Positions 7,366-15,773 of a stretch of DNA of 15,805 nucleotides are shown here, one piece after another. The stretch covers positions 1 through 15,805 of the forward strand of contig CAZXCK010000105.1 of the NCBI GenBank assembly GCA_964639225.1, read 5' to 3'. Under the pieces are notes generated by a model that was not told the origin of the DNA, searched no databases, and saw only the letters and a program-made list of their open reading frames with translations. Source of the stretch: CAZXCK01 sp964639225. Lineage in GTDB: Bacteria; Chloroflexota; Anaerolineae; Aggregatilineales; Phototrophicaceae. A program made the translations under genes and the position numbers. Every line of letters begins with the position of its first letter. The stretch's first letter is position 1.

Positions 7366-8988
7366 ATGAAATTTCTCGATGCCCATTCTATTCTTGGCTC
7401 AGACAACCTATTGGATTATCCACAGAGTCCGCGCGGGATGTGGGTTGATGAAGCCATCTGGGGTCATCGCATTCGTCATACATCGTCCATCGGGAATTTT
7501 CAGTTCCTAGAATTCCTTTCCGTAGTCGAGAGTCTTTTTCGTAAAGACCCCTCTACACTCTTTGCCCATAGAGGTGATGAAAATACTACTCTTATCTATG
7601 AGCCTCGAAGGAGCATTTTGCTTCGCAACCTACTTTTCAACAACGCTGCATTGAATCGCATAGAAAACAGGGCTCTTTCGGATGAAGAGAAATGGAGCGA
7701 ATGGTTAGAAGGATTCTGTGCTTCCTTTCAAACTGTGGATGAATTGCCTGATTTTGAATACCTACCACAAGTTTTTGGTGTATTCGACAAATTTAAGGAG
7801 CATATCAGGCTCCTTCAACGTCTTTCATTAGATCCGAATACATCCATTCGATGGACCTCTCGGTTCATTTTCCCTATTGGGATGGACGCCATGTTTACGG
7901 ATCTTGGAAAAAATCTTACACGTGAAGCTGTAAACTTCATGCGAAACGGAGAAATCATATACCTGATGCTCTCACGCTCTTCAATTGCAGCTGAGCTTCG
8001 ATCCGGATTCACAAAGCTATTGGAGGCTTCCAAAGAGAAAAATAGGCTGCTTGAGAAACTCCTACCGGAGGATGAGCGAAGAAACCCTGATATAGCGAAG
8101 ACAGGTGCAGGAAATGTGCCGGCTTTCCTCCCGTATCGCAGCCATCCCGCTTATGACAGACTTGCCGAAGATGTGCTAGCATTATTAATGTTGGATCTTC
8201 CCGATCAGGATTGTTTTGAATTTCTCATACCACTATTCTCATTTCATCTAGTTCTCTTCTACTTAGAAACTGCCCGTGCATGCACGAGAAAAGAAGGCCT
8301 AGGAGCCATTGTTTGTGAGATCGTGGCACCTCGTTCAGACCAAGTGCGACGAGCTTCTCTGGAATCCTTCGCAAGCAATGATTCCGAAGGTGTCGTCGCC
8401 GTAGAGGAGTTGTTAAAGGAGTTTTTCCAGCGAGAAGAGATAAACCAGATCACGGAAGCTGCAATCTCTCCCATCGATAAGGTGAGGGAAATGGCTCAGC
8501 TATTCAATGGGGCGCCAACGAAATCCTGGCGTTTCTGTTGGAACCTCGATGAGCAGACAATTCCGGGCAATTCTCCTGAAGAGTTCTTCCGGGAGTTCAT
8601 CAATGATGCGAAGATCGAGTTCAAGGACAAATCTGGCGCAATCCACCGTGGCCTCGGGAAGGAATGCGGGTTGGTGTCGCGGCGAGGGACTCGGAGTCTC
8701 AGATATGCTCCGACCGATAATTTCCTGCGGATGCTTGTGGTTACCCGCGTGCGAGGCCTTACTGAATTGAATGAGTTCCTCGCCGAACTCTACGCTCGCT
8801 ACCGTGTTGTCATTGGTCACAAGGAGGCGTTGCGGTCTCCAGAAATCCAAGATAGTCACAAATCGGAAAATCCATTTCGGAAGAATATGGATCGATTGAT
8901 TCGTCGCATGGAAAGCATGGGTCTGGCAAGACGGATGTCAGATGGATGCACTTATGTCGAGAATCCCCTATTTGAATCACGAAAATGA
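7366..8988 (+). CDS. sspG: SspG/DptG-position protein, function unknown
   Basis: This 540-residue protein shows no Walker motif, no nuclease triad that I recognise, and no membrane segment. I name it by its place between the sspF-like and sspH-like genes. Seen: an aromatic- and charge-rich N terminus, a long helical middle, and a C-terminal block with GLVSRRG at 435-441 and RY at 446-447, followed by a helix with ELYARYRVVIGHKEALRS. The final part, from residue 504 or so (FRKNMDRLIRRMESMGLARRM), looks like a winged-helix tail. Similar C-terminal patterns occur, to my knowledge, in uncharacterised proteins of other FtsK-containing defence operons. The start at 7366 is backed by AGGGA at 7356-7360. 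It most likely acts as a structural or adaptor partner of SspF and SspH, which is inference. Confidence 0.6.
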   Translation: MKFLDAHSILGSDNLLDYPQSPRGMWVDEAIWGHRIRHTSSIGNFQFLEFLSVVESLFRKDPSTLFAHRGDENTTLIYEPRRSILLRNLLFNNAALNRIENRALSDEEKWSEWLEGFCASFQTVDELPDFEYLPQVFGVFDKFKEHIRLLQRLSLDPNTSIRWTSRFIFPIGMDAMFTDLGKNLTREAVNFMRNGEIIYLMLSRSSIAAELRSGFTKLLEASKEKNRLLEKLLPEDERRNPDIAKTGAGNVPAFLPYRSHPAYDRLAEDVLALLMLDLPDQDCFEFLIPLFSFHLVLFYLETARACTRKEGLGAIVCEIVAPRSDQVRRASLESFASNDSEGVVAVEELLKEFFQREEINQITEAAISPIDKVREMAQLFNGAPTKSWRFCWNLDEQTIPGNSPEEFFREFINDAKIEFKDKSGAIHRGLGKECGLVSRRGTRSLRYAPTDNFLRMLVVTRVRGLTELNEFLAELYARYRVVIGHKEALRSPEIQDSHKSENPFRKNMDRLIRRMESMGLARRMSDGCTYVENPLFESRK

Positions 8989-9012
8989 ATGTAATTTTAA
9001 AGAGAAAATCCT

Positions 9013-12000
9013 ATGTGCTCCTCTCCTTTCCAGCCAAAGATCGCGACTAGGTTTATCGGATCGGTAGCCTATGGGTTACTTAAAGAGAAGATCATTTCCG
9101 ATCAGTCCGGTGAAGCACCTGAAGGCAACCTCGTCTTGTCACGTTTGGAAAAAGAAGTGGTTGCTGCTCTGGTGCTCGCAGCTGAAGCGGACGATGAGCG
9201 CCCCAGTACGTTGCAGTTTTGCTTAAATCGTTCGGAAATGGAGGATTTTGGCCTAGATGATCAGCACTTGACTGAGGTGAATGCAGTAGAAGTACGAGGC
9301 TGGCCTACATACAATAGATTTTTCGTTTCCTCCGAGTTCGAGCATGAAACTCAGTCCAGCGGATCTACCGCAAGCCTGGATGCTCAAGACTTGGAAGATC
9401 GCGCCAACGCCAAGGTTTGGGTGGAGGTGTTCAAAGAACTCAGTCCTAGAATACTAAATGAAAAAGCTTTCGGCTCACCCGAACAGGAGGGACAGGCAGA
9501 GGCTCTGGTGAAGGCACTATTTGGCCTTTACAGAGTTAGCCTTCCGGTTGCGGCACTTTATCTATGGGCCGTCTTCAAGGGCGCTAGGAACGACTCATTC
9601 CAGAATATGGCTGGGCGTAATTTGCCACTTCTTTCAGTGCCTCGATTTGACAAATTGTTCGACAAGGTAATCGCTACACAGCCATCAAGCTGGGCAAAGA
9701 AGCTGGTAAGCCACTGGCGGACAGAGAATTATCTTCGCAAACGGGATGAGCGATCTAACCTTCTCGAGACTCAGGACTTGGAGGAAGCACTTCAGAAATT
9801 CCAAGAGGACGGAGACATCAACGAAGCCTTTCGAAAAGCGTTCCTTGATTACGCTCACTCGAAGCCGGAACGAACACCAGCCAGCATACACCTTTTCTCT
9901 AATTACGATTGGTCTACGATTTCGGCGGTACTAAACCGGCGGAAAAGGAAAGCCTCTCAGAAGCTGGGACAAGCTACCAAGCGCGTTTTCGAAGCCGAAG
10001 GCCTCGCGCTGGAAGCAGGCGATGAGGATATGTTGAATCGCCTAGATACAAGGCGCAAGCTGGTGGAAGCGGATGAAATGCGCGAGTTTTTTGAACAGCA
10101 TCGTCCGACTCTAGAGCAGGAGCAGTCGGTTTTTCGCCGCTGGGAGAAGGAGATTTACGACAAAGAGATATCTTGTGACGATCTCTGGCAAGGTATCATT
10201 GAGTGCCTAGAGCAATCTCCGGGAGGAACTGAGCACAAGGGAAAAACACTTTCGGTCCTTTTAATTGGACATAAGCAATACAAACCGAACCAGTTCAAAT
10301 CATTGAACCTACGCGCCTGTAGGTTTTTCGAACATCAATACAAGCAATTGGAATTTTATCTCCCAGATATGGTTTTCTTTAAGAACACTTTAGCTCCTGA
10401 TTTTTCAGACAAAGTTCTGCCTTATACAAGAAAGGCGAAGATGGCATCTTCGTCTAAGGCTGCTAATACTCTTGAGTTCACAGTGCGAATTGAGGCTCGG
10501 GAAGGCGAAACACATGAGACTGTCTCTGAGCACAAACTGATATGGCGATTTCGCCCGTCTTCCGTTTACTCTGAGTACCTAGGGGATTTGGAGCGCCTAG
10601 CTAGAAACAATTCCGGAAGTGCTCTTATTAGATGCATTGCCGATAGGGACGCCGCCGGAGCGAAAGGAGTTCCTGCTCCTATAAGCTTGGCGGTAACGGC
10701 AGGATTCCAAACTGGCGCTGGAGGAAAAGGCTCATTTGTTCCTGCAAAATCTAAGGGGACAGCTTATTCTTTATCCCTTAAATGGAAGGAGGAGGTAAAT
10801 GAATCTACTCAGCAAGGACTGGAGAAGAAGTGGTTAACCGATACGATGGAGGTATTCGACCAGTTTGATTCCGAATATACTTCGCTCATTAGATCCTTGG
10901 TTGAAAGCGAACTGAGCCCGATTGAAAGCGGGCGCGTTGCTGAGCTTTTCGGAAATCTTTTGAAGCGGATTGCGCTGCTTCCTAACGAAACCCTCCGTCG
11001 TCGACTGTTGAAGCCAATCTTACAAATAGGGGTCGTGCAGATTCCCGCCTCGCTGGGTGAAGGTAGTGCCACCATAATCTGCCCCTGGCATCCGCTTCGC
11101 CTTCAGGCAACCTGTGCGCGGCGCGAGCAGCTTAGGGGGATCATTAAGTCATTGCTTTCACCCGAAAGAGGTGAATTCAGCGACGAAACGGGAAACCTCT
11201 TTTTCTCGGATGCGGAACTGCTTATCTCGTACCATTTGCTTCCGGAGGTTTCAATCAGCTGGGAAGGTGTGAATGAGCAAAAACCGGTTGAGCATGTCGT
11301 CAGCCACGCGTTGGGCGGTTATTCTCTTCATGAGTATCCCTTTTCTGAATCAAAGAAGAAGAATACTCTGCATGACGATCCGAAAAAAGCGGCCGCGGTA
11401 ATTCGAAGCCTCGTCGAGGAATATCTGCGTCTTCAACCACATGAGCAGGATAATCTGTCAGTGGTTTTGTATAATTCAGACTCAAATGCCTTGCCATTGG
11501 CGATAGTAGAAGAAATCAACAAGCTCAATCAGAAACGAAAGAATACAGTTCGAGAGAATGGGGATTTGAACGAGATCACCTGTCAGGTGGTGATGACGCA
11601 TCAAGACAAGAATCGTTTGCGGGACGCATACAAGACACTGATAAGTCGTACATCCGATCCTGATGAAATATTGGGGACCGAAGTTACTGGAGAATTTTTG
11701 TCTCGCGTTCGAATCAACATAGTCGCTGCCGCGAACATTCCTTCGCCGGGAAATTCTAAACCATTGGATATTGTCCTCTGTAAGGACGTTGTCTCCCGCC
11801 TGGCAAAGCCGGACTGGCACCGAATCCCACGCTCTGTCCTGCCTGCAGAATCCATTATGCCCCATCAATGGGGTCGTCGAGAGCCAGTGGCTTCGGCAAG
11901 TGACTTATCGAGGCTTTATCTGACATGCCCTGCACAATCGTCGGCAGGATGGCATTACCTGCTTGCAGTAGCAGCGTTGTTCAAGGATGAAGCTGCCGAT

Positions 12001-14487
12001 ACCTGGCAGAATGGTCAATGTCATATACTTGCACGTAAGATTGATTTCGCTGAAGAGGATTTGGGCCATATTTTTGCAGATACCCATCGCATCGGCGCTT
12101 GGGTAGCAAATTACGATGAGCTTTTGGACCGAAGGCTATTGGAGGAGCAGGGTGTCAGGGTTATCCGTTACGAGCAGAATGCAACACATGGGCGTAATCT
12201 GGTTATTTCTTCAACGGATTCCAACGCCTTTTTGGAAGCATCTCTGAGGGAAAAAGTAGCAGATCTTTTAGATTTAACAACAAACGATCCACATGTAATG
12301 CCAATAGTTCAAAAAATGATGACTGACGCGAATCAACTTTCTGGTGGATTGGTATTGAAGGCCGCTCGCCGATTACGCAATACCAATGAGCTGATAGGCT
12401 GTGTCTTGAGCAAGTTTATCCTAGAGCAGCAGATCGCAGACGATGGAATCGGAAATGCCTGGTGCATGCTCGATGACTATGCTCGTTGGCTGGGGAAGAG
12501 GCCTGAGACGGGAGTTGCCGACATACTTTTGCTAACTCCTTTCGTCGATGAACACGGGAGTCGGCATTTGGAAGCACTTGTTTCAGAAGCGAAGTTTGTC
12601 GACTATGCTTCTCTTGCCGAATCAAAAAGAAAATCGGAAAGGCAACTGGTCGATACCGTAATGCAGCTATATCGTTCAACAGATCCAACCCTAGCTACGC
12701 TGGATGGTACTCTGATTCTGGCTCGGCTCTCCGAGCTTTTGGCTAACAATCTTAGGTCGCAGAAATTCCTGGGCGCTGAAGAATGGAAAGCTGCTATTCG
12801 GGCAGGCAACTGCTCAATCAGGGTTCGCGGATACTCGCATATCTTCTGCCACGGGCCCAAGAACCATCTTTCTCAGAGACAGGAGTTCACCATTTGCCCA
12901 AGAGCCAATGGGACTGAAAGCTATCAGGAAGTATTCAATCATCAATCCCTTGCCCAGTTGCTTTGGATTTATGCTGGAGCCACCGAAGAGGCCCCTGCCA
13001 AAGCACGCCAACTCCGACTCCAAGGGAATGCCGCTCCTAAAGAAATCGAAGGACTGAAGCATATCGCAGGGCAGATTTCAAATGTTGAGCAGATAAATAT
13101 TGAACACAATGAAAAACCCGCAGGCGGATCAACTACGGAGGATTTATCCTCGAAGGTCGCCGATACAACAGATCTTGAGGCTCAGGAGTCAACATCATCG
13201 GCACAGGCTGATCTATCTAAACGCAAGAAAGACCAAATCTCTAAGGGCACGTTGTCGGACACTGAAATAAAAGTATACAAGAAGAAATCTGATAGTGGAC
13301 TTGTCGGGGAATTCTTATCCTCTAAAGCAGCTTTTATGGAAAAAAGCTCGTCGCAGGTAGTAGATTGGGCAAGAGAAATGGCTGATAAGACCCGTTCAGC
13401 CTTTATAAGCCGTGGCATGCCTTTTCACTTGGATTGCGATCCAATACTCTCACCCAATTCTTTAATTTTCAAGGTCAAGGGCTCATCTGATGTCACGGAG
13501 TCAATAATAAATAAATACCGTTCTGAGATTCTAACCACAGATGGTGTAGATATTCTTTCTGTAGTCGGTGAGGTCGGCCGGATTTCTGTTGCTATTCGTA
13601 GATCACCCCGCGCAATCCTGCATACCGCAGAAATTTTTCTGCGTTATCTATCAGAGATTGGTGATGGCAGGACTCCTGCTCATGATATACCAGTAGCCGT
13701 TCGAGAAGATGATAATTCACTAGTCTATTTAAGACCTTTTGAACAACCTCATTCGTTGATCGCTGGCGCAACAGGAAGCGGAAAATCTGTTCTGTTGCGA
13801 AACATGGTGGCTGCTATTTGTTTGGCGATGAGACCCGATGAAGTCCAAGTGAATTTGATAGATGCCAAAGGTGGCTTGGATTTCAACTGTCTTTATCCCT
13901 TACCACATGTTATCGATCATGGAGAGAGCAAGCTAGTTGATGATCCAAATGTAGCACTTGAGCTTTTGAATCACCTCAACCACGAAATGGATGAAAGATA
14001 CATGCTTTTCAAAGAATATGTAGTAGATAATTTGAAAAGCTACCATAGGAAAACAGGAAACAAGCTACCCATTCGTTGGATCATCTTTGATGAATTTGGA
14101 ATCTGGGTGCAGGACGATAATTTTCGAAAAGCTATTGAGCCGCTAATTAATACGCTTGCAAAGAAAGCTCGAGCCGCTGGCATCTTTCTAGTGCTTGCGG
14201 ATCAACGCCCCGATAAACGCGATTTTCCTATGCAAACACGCAGCAACTTAGCAAATCGGCTGGCTTTGAAAGTGGCAGATAAAGGGACTTCAAGGATAGC
14301 TTTGGAGGAAGAAGGGGCTGAAAATCTGCTAAAGCACGGTCATATGATGGCAAAAACTGCCGATTATCCATATCCGGTTTACTGTCAGGTTCCCTTCATC
14401 GATACAGAAGAGATGACGAAACTCTCTGAGGTGATCAAAGAGCAATTCATAGATATGAATTCCGCAGAGCCGATGATCGAAGCATAG
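9013..14487 (+). CDS. sspH: SspH/DptH-like nuclease-motif plus FtsK/HerA motor protein
   Basis: This 1824-residue protein is the last gene of the operon and the likely DNA-damaging engine of the SspFGH arm. Seen, in order: about 1100 residues without a recognised motif; a PD-(D/E)xK-like core with Glu1138, Asp1170 in ADILLL, Glu1192-x-Lys1194 in SEAKF, and Gln1211 in ERQLVDT; a polar linker at about 1357-1420; and a C-terminal FtsK/HerA-type motor. The motor has Walker A GATGSGKS at 1585-1592, Walker B WIIFDEFG at 1689-1696, and a LADQRPDKRDF segment matching the ATQRP motif of FtsK. Known: DptH and SspH are FtsK-like restriction components. Inferred: the motor translocates on DNA while the central core cuts. 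The start has only a weak AAAGAG ribosome site 24 nt or less after sspG. A pure conjugation or division FtsK is excluded by the context and by the absence of membrane segments. Confidence 0.75.
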   Translation: MCSSPFQPKIATRFIGSVAYGLLKEKIISDQSGEAPEGNLVLSRLEKEVVAALVLAAEADDERPSTLQFCLNRSEMEDFGLDDQHLTEVNAVEVRGWPTYNRFFVSSEFEHETQSSGSTASLDAQDLEDRANAKVWVEVFKELSPRILNEKAFGSPEQEGQAEALVKALFGLYRVSLPVAALYLWAVFKGARNDSFQNMAGRNLPLLSVPRFDKLFDKVIATQPSSWAKKLVSHWRTENYLRKRDERSNLLETQDLEEALQKFQEDGDINEAFRKAFLDYAHSKPERTPASIHLFSNYDWSTISAVLNRRKRKASQKLGQATKRVFEAEGLALEAGDEDMLNRLDTRRKLVEADEMREFFEQHRPTLEQEQSVFRRWEKEIYDKEISCDDLWQGIIECLEQSPGGTEHKGKTLSVLLIGHKQYKPNQFKSLNLRACRFFEHQYKQLEFYLPDMVFFKNTLAPDFSDKVLPYTRKAKMASSSKAANTLEFTVRIEAREGETHETVSEHKLIWRFRPSSVYSEYLGDLERLARNNSGSALIRCIADRDAAGAKGVPAPISLAVTAGFQTGAGGKGSFVPAKSKGTAYSLSLKWKEEVNESTQQGLEKKWLTDTMEVFDQFDSEYTSLIRSLVESELSPIESGRVAELFGNLLKRIALLPNETLRRRLLKPILQIGVVQIPASLGEGSATIICPWHPLRLQATCARREQLRGIIKSLLSPERGEFSDETGNLFFSDAELLISYHLLPEVSISWEGVNEQKPVEHVVSHALGGYSLHEYPFSESKKKNTLHDDPKKAAAVIRSLVEEYLRLQPHEQDNLSVVLYNSDSNALPLAIVEEINKLNQKRKNTVRENGDLNEITCQVVMTHQDKNRLRDAYKTLISRTSDPDEILGTEVTGEFLSRVRINIVAAANIPSPGNSKPLDIVLCKDVVSRLAKPDWHRIPRSVLPAESIMPHQWGRREPVASASDLSRLYLTCPAQSSAGWHYLLAVAALFKDEAADTWQNGQCHILARKIDFAEEDLGHIFADTHRIGAWVANYDELLDRRLLEEQGVRVIRYEQNATHGRNLVISSTDSNAFLEASLREKVADLLDLTTNDPHVMPIVQKMMTDANQLSGGLVLKAARRLRNTNELIGCVLSKFILEQQIADDGIGNAWCMLDDYARWLGKRPETGVADILLLTPFVDEHGSRHLEALVSEAKFVDYASLAESKRKSERQLVDTVMQLYRSTDPTLATLDGTLILARLSELLANNLRSQKFLGAEEWKAAIRAGNCSIRVRGYSHIFCHGPKNHLSQRQEFTICPRANGTESYQEVFNHQSLAQLLWIYAGATEEAPAKARQLRLQGNAAPKEIEGLKHIAGQISNVEQINIEHNEKPAGGSTTEDLSSKVADTTDLEAQESTSSAQADLSKRKKDQISKGTLSDTEIKVYKKKSDSGLVGEFLSSKAAFMEKSSSQVVDWAREMADKTRSAFISRGMPFHLDCDPILSPNSLIFKVKGSSDVTESIINKYRSEILTTDGVDILSVVGEVGRISVAIRRSPRAILHTAEIFLRYLSEIGDGRTPAHDIPVAVREDDNSLVYLRPFEQPHSLIAGATGSGKSVLLRNMVAAICLAMRPDEVQVNLIDAKGGLDFNCLYPLPHVIDHGESKLVDDPNVALELLNHLNHEMDERYMLFKEYVVDNLKSYHRKTGNKLPIRWIIFDEFGIWVQDDNFRKAIEPLINTLAKKARAAGIFLVLADQRPDKRDFPMQTRSNLANRLALKVADKGTSRIALEEEGAENLLKHGHMMAKTADYPYPVYCQVPFIDTEEMTKLSEVIKEQFIDMNSAEPMIEA

Positions 14488-14506
14488 GCTACCTTGACAA
14501 CAGCGT

Positions 14507-14521
14507 AAATGCAAAGCATTT
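14507..14521 (+). terminator. Weak candidate terminator after sspH
   Basis: AAATGC at 14507-14512 and GCATTT at 14516-14521 form a 6-bp stem with a 3-nt loop, starting 20 nt past the sspH stop. T-rich sequence follows (attctcattttcttt) but without a continuous U tract. The stem has only two GC pairs, so intrinsic termination would be weak. Confidence 0.25.
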
Positions 14522-14717
14522 CTGGCAATTCTCATTTTCTTTGATGATTTTCTAAGCGCATTTCTGAGGGAGAGGGCCTGGAATGCAGCCGGAAAGTCAC
14601 CGATCACCCGGCCGATTTCGAAAATTGCTCGAAGGTCGCGATTGAGAGACTGGATTAGAACTTTTTCTGTTCAGATATGAACGCCTTTCCAAACCGCAGA
14701 AAACCTATCTGCGCCCC

Positions 14718-15038
14718 ATGGCCAAGTTTGGACCCAAGGTCACTACTCGACTGGCATCCTTTGAACGCCTTCTTGTCAGGTATGTGTTTTGTGAGCGGAA
14801 GCATCGGAAAAGACTTGATGAGATGCTTGGAATCATTACAAACGAACTTCAAACCGTTTACGGGGTAGCGTCCCAAATGACATGGGACATTGACTGTGAT
14901 TCCTGGGATGACTTTCCGCGAGCACAAAAATGGTTTGCTACCGGCGAAGCTATTGCTCACTTACGATATTTACAGAGCGAGGGCTCAATCCTTCAAAGAG
15001 ATGAAAACGCGTTGATCGTATTTTCCAGTAAAAACTGA
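14718..15038 (+). pseudogene. Probable C-terminal remnant of a metallo-beta-lactamase-fold hydrolase
   Basis: The 106-codon frame has, near its start, FERLLVRYVFCERKHRKRL followed by a helix, and near its end the block GEAIAHLRYLQSEGSI at about residues 75-91. Many MBL-fold hydrolases (lactonase or glyoxalase-II-like) end in a winged-helix tail of exactly this order: an H..R..R helix, then a short helix-turn, then E..aHL..L...G.i. The zinc-binding HxHxDH core is absent here and upstream. The ATG has no Shine-Dalgarno, and in the same frame a TGA occurs at 14643-14645. I therefore read it as a truncated, untranslated relic. A genuine small winged-helix protein is the alternative. The assignment is from pattern memory, not a search. 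Confidence 0.4.
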
Positions 15039-15068
15039 AAATCTATTGAACCACTAAAAAAGGAATGG

Positions 15069-15121
15069 GGGAAATGGGTTCATCACTTATTTTGTCTGCT
15101 GAGCAATGAAGACCATTTCCC
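15069..15121 (-). terminator. Long-loop inverted repeat, possible terminator for the minus-strand gene
   Basis: GGGAAATGG at 15069-15077 and CCATTTCCC at 15113-15121 are perfect 9-bp arms separated by 35 nt. Read on the minus strand, the second arm is followed within about 10 nt by a run of six Ts (complement of the A tract near 15056-15061), as expected of an intrinsic terminator downstream of the minus-strand gene. The large loop weakens the case, so a recombination or protein-binding site is also possible. Confidence 0.35.
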
Positions 15122-15133
15122 TTCGGTCACTTC

Positions 15134-15709
15134 CTATCCATTCTTCTCATCCCCACCCATCTCCCACGCCAACTGCGCGTAGTGGGCGATCTTCTCCAAG
15201 TCGTGCTCCTTCCCCTTGCCGTTCCAGAGCCGGACCGAATACCTCAAGATGTTCCAGATGCAGACGATGGGCTTGGTCAAGCTGATCAGATCAAACGCTC
15301 CAGTCTCAGCTTCCCCCATCCCGTATTTCTGAACCGTCTGCTCCCGGATGTATCTCTCCATGTGCTCTGAAAACCGCTTCCAGTCTTCCACTCTGTCCAC
15401 ACCCATGATCTCTTTCCCTCCCCATTCAGGCACTCCGCTCACATAGTCCTCCATGATCACGAAGTCGAAGATTCTCGGATCCGTTTCCTTGACGAAGCTC
15501 TTCATCTCGCTTTTCGTCACCAGGCGCCGTCTCACCTCCTCCACCCGATAAAGCTTGATATGACAGCCCTCTCGCTTTCTCACTCGCTCGAGATCCGATA
15601 GTGCTTCCAATGGATCCCGATAACCAACCGGCTCACCCGGCGAGAGGACCAGGAAACCCAGAGAGTGCTCAGGATTCCCGATGACGTATATAACTTCATC
15701 TCCTGCCAT
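15134..15709 (-). CDS. Hypothetical 191-residue protein
   Basis: I do not recognise this protein. It is soluble, rich in charged residues, with no signal peptide or membrane segment. Its N terminus (MAGDEVIYVIGNPEH) looks like a beta-strand start. The middle (about residues 80-125) holds acidic and aromatic clusters. Its last third reads N153-ILRYSVR-160 and then D170-LEKIAHY-177. The order N..lRY..R....K....DL.K...Y resembles the C-terminal helices of DUF3310-type and related phage nucleotide-metabolism proteins, a weak resemblance only. The ATG (complement of 15707-15709) is preceded on its strand by AAAGGA about 6 nt away. It converges on the operon and its composition looks somewhat more GC-rich, so it probably belongs to the flanking genome rather than the ssp cassette. 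Confidence 0.6.
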   Translation of the reverse strand: MAGDEVIYVIGNPEHSLGFLVLSPGEPVGYRDPLEALSDLERVRKREGCHIKLYRVEEVRRRLVTKSEMKSFVKETDPRIFDFVIMEDYVSGVPEWGGKEIMGVDRVEDWKRFSEHMERYIREQTVQKYGMGEAETGAFDLISLTKPIVCIWNILRYSVRLWNGKGKEHDLEKIAHYAQLAWEMGGDEKNG

Positions 15710-15757
15710 GATTCTTCCTTTCCATTTTGAAAACGGGAGACCGCATCCGACAAAACA

Positions 15758-15773
15758 CCCCTAATGCCCCTAA
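15758..15773. repeat. Direct heptamer repeat CCCCTAA upstream of the minus-strand gene
   Basis: CCCCTAA occurs at 15758-15764 and again at 15767-15773, a 9-nt period, about 50 nt upstream of the minus-strand start codon. The position suits a transcription-factor site, but two copies are weak evidence and no matching regulator is visible. Confidence 0.25.

Larger units (their letters stand above)
14488..15133. other. Sparse region downstream of the operon
   Basis: Between the sspH stop and the minus-strand gene there is no convincing intact gene. The stretch holds a small AT-rich hairpin just after sspH, a decayed 106-codon frame (14718-15038), and a 9-bp inverted repeat near the right side. 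The first 200 bases contain stops in all frames. No tRNA, CRISPR repeat or complete mobile element was seen. This looks like degraded sequence at the boundary of the island. Confidence 0.5.

Noticed and set aside
8985..9050. 22-codon mini-frame overlapping the sspG stop by ATGA and running through the sspH start
   Set aside because: It has no Shine-Dalgarno and no recognisable product, and it is out of frame with sspH. ATGA overlaps of this kind arise often by chance.
13081..13260. Compositional shift inside sspH as a possible fusion breakpoint of two genes
   Set aside because: The reading frame is continuous and the polar stretch looks like an ordinary interdomain linker before the FtsK-type module.
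14677..14868. 63-codon plus-strand frame overlapping the hydrolase remnant
   Set aside because: It has no ribosome site and no family-like pattern. The overlapping frame at 14718-15038 carries the recognisable tail.
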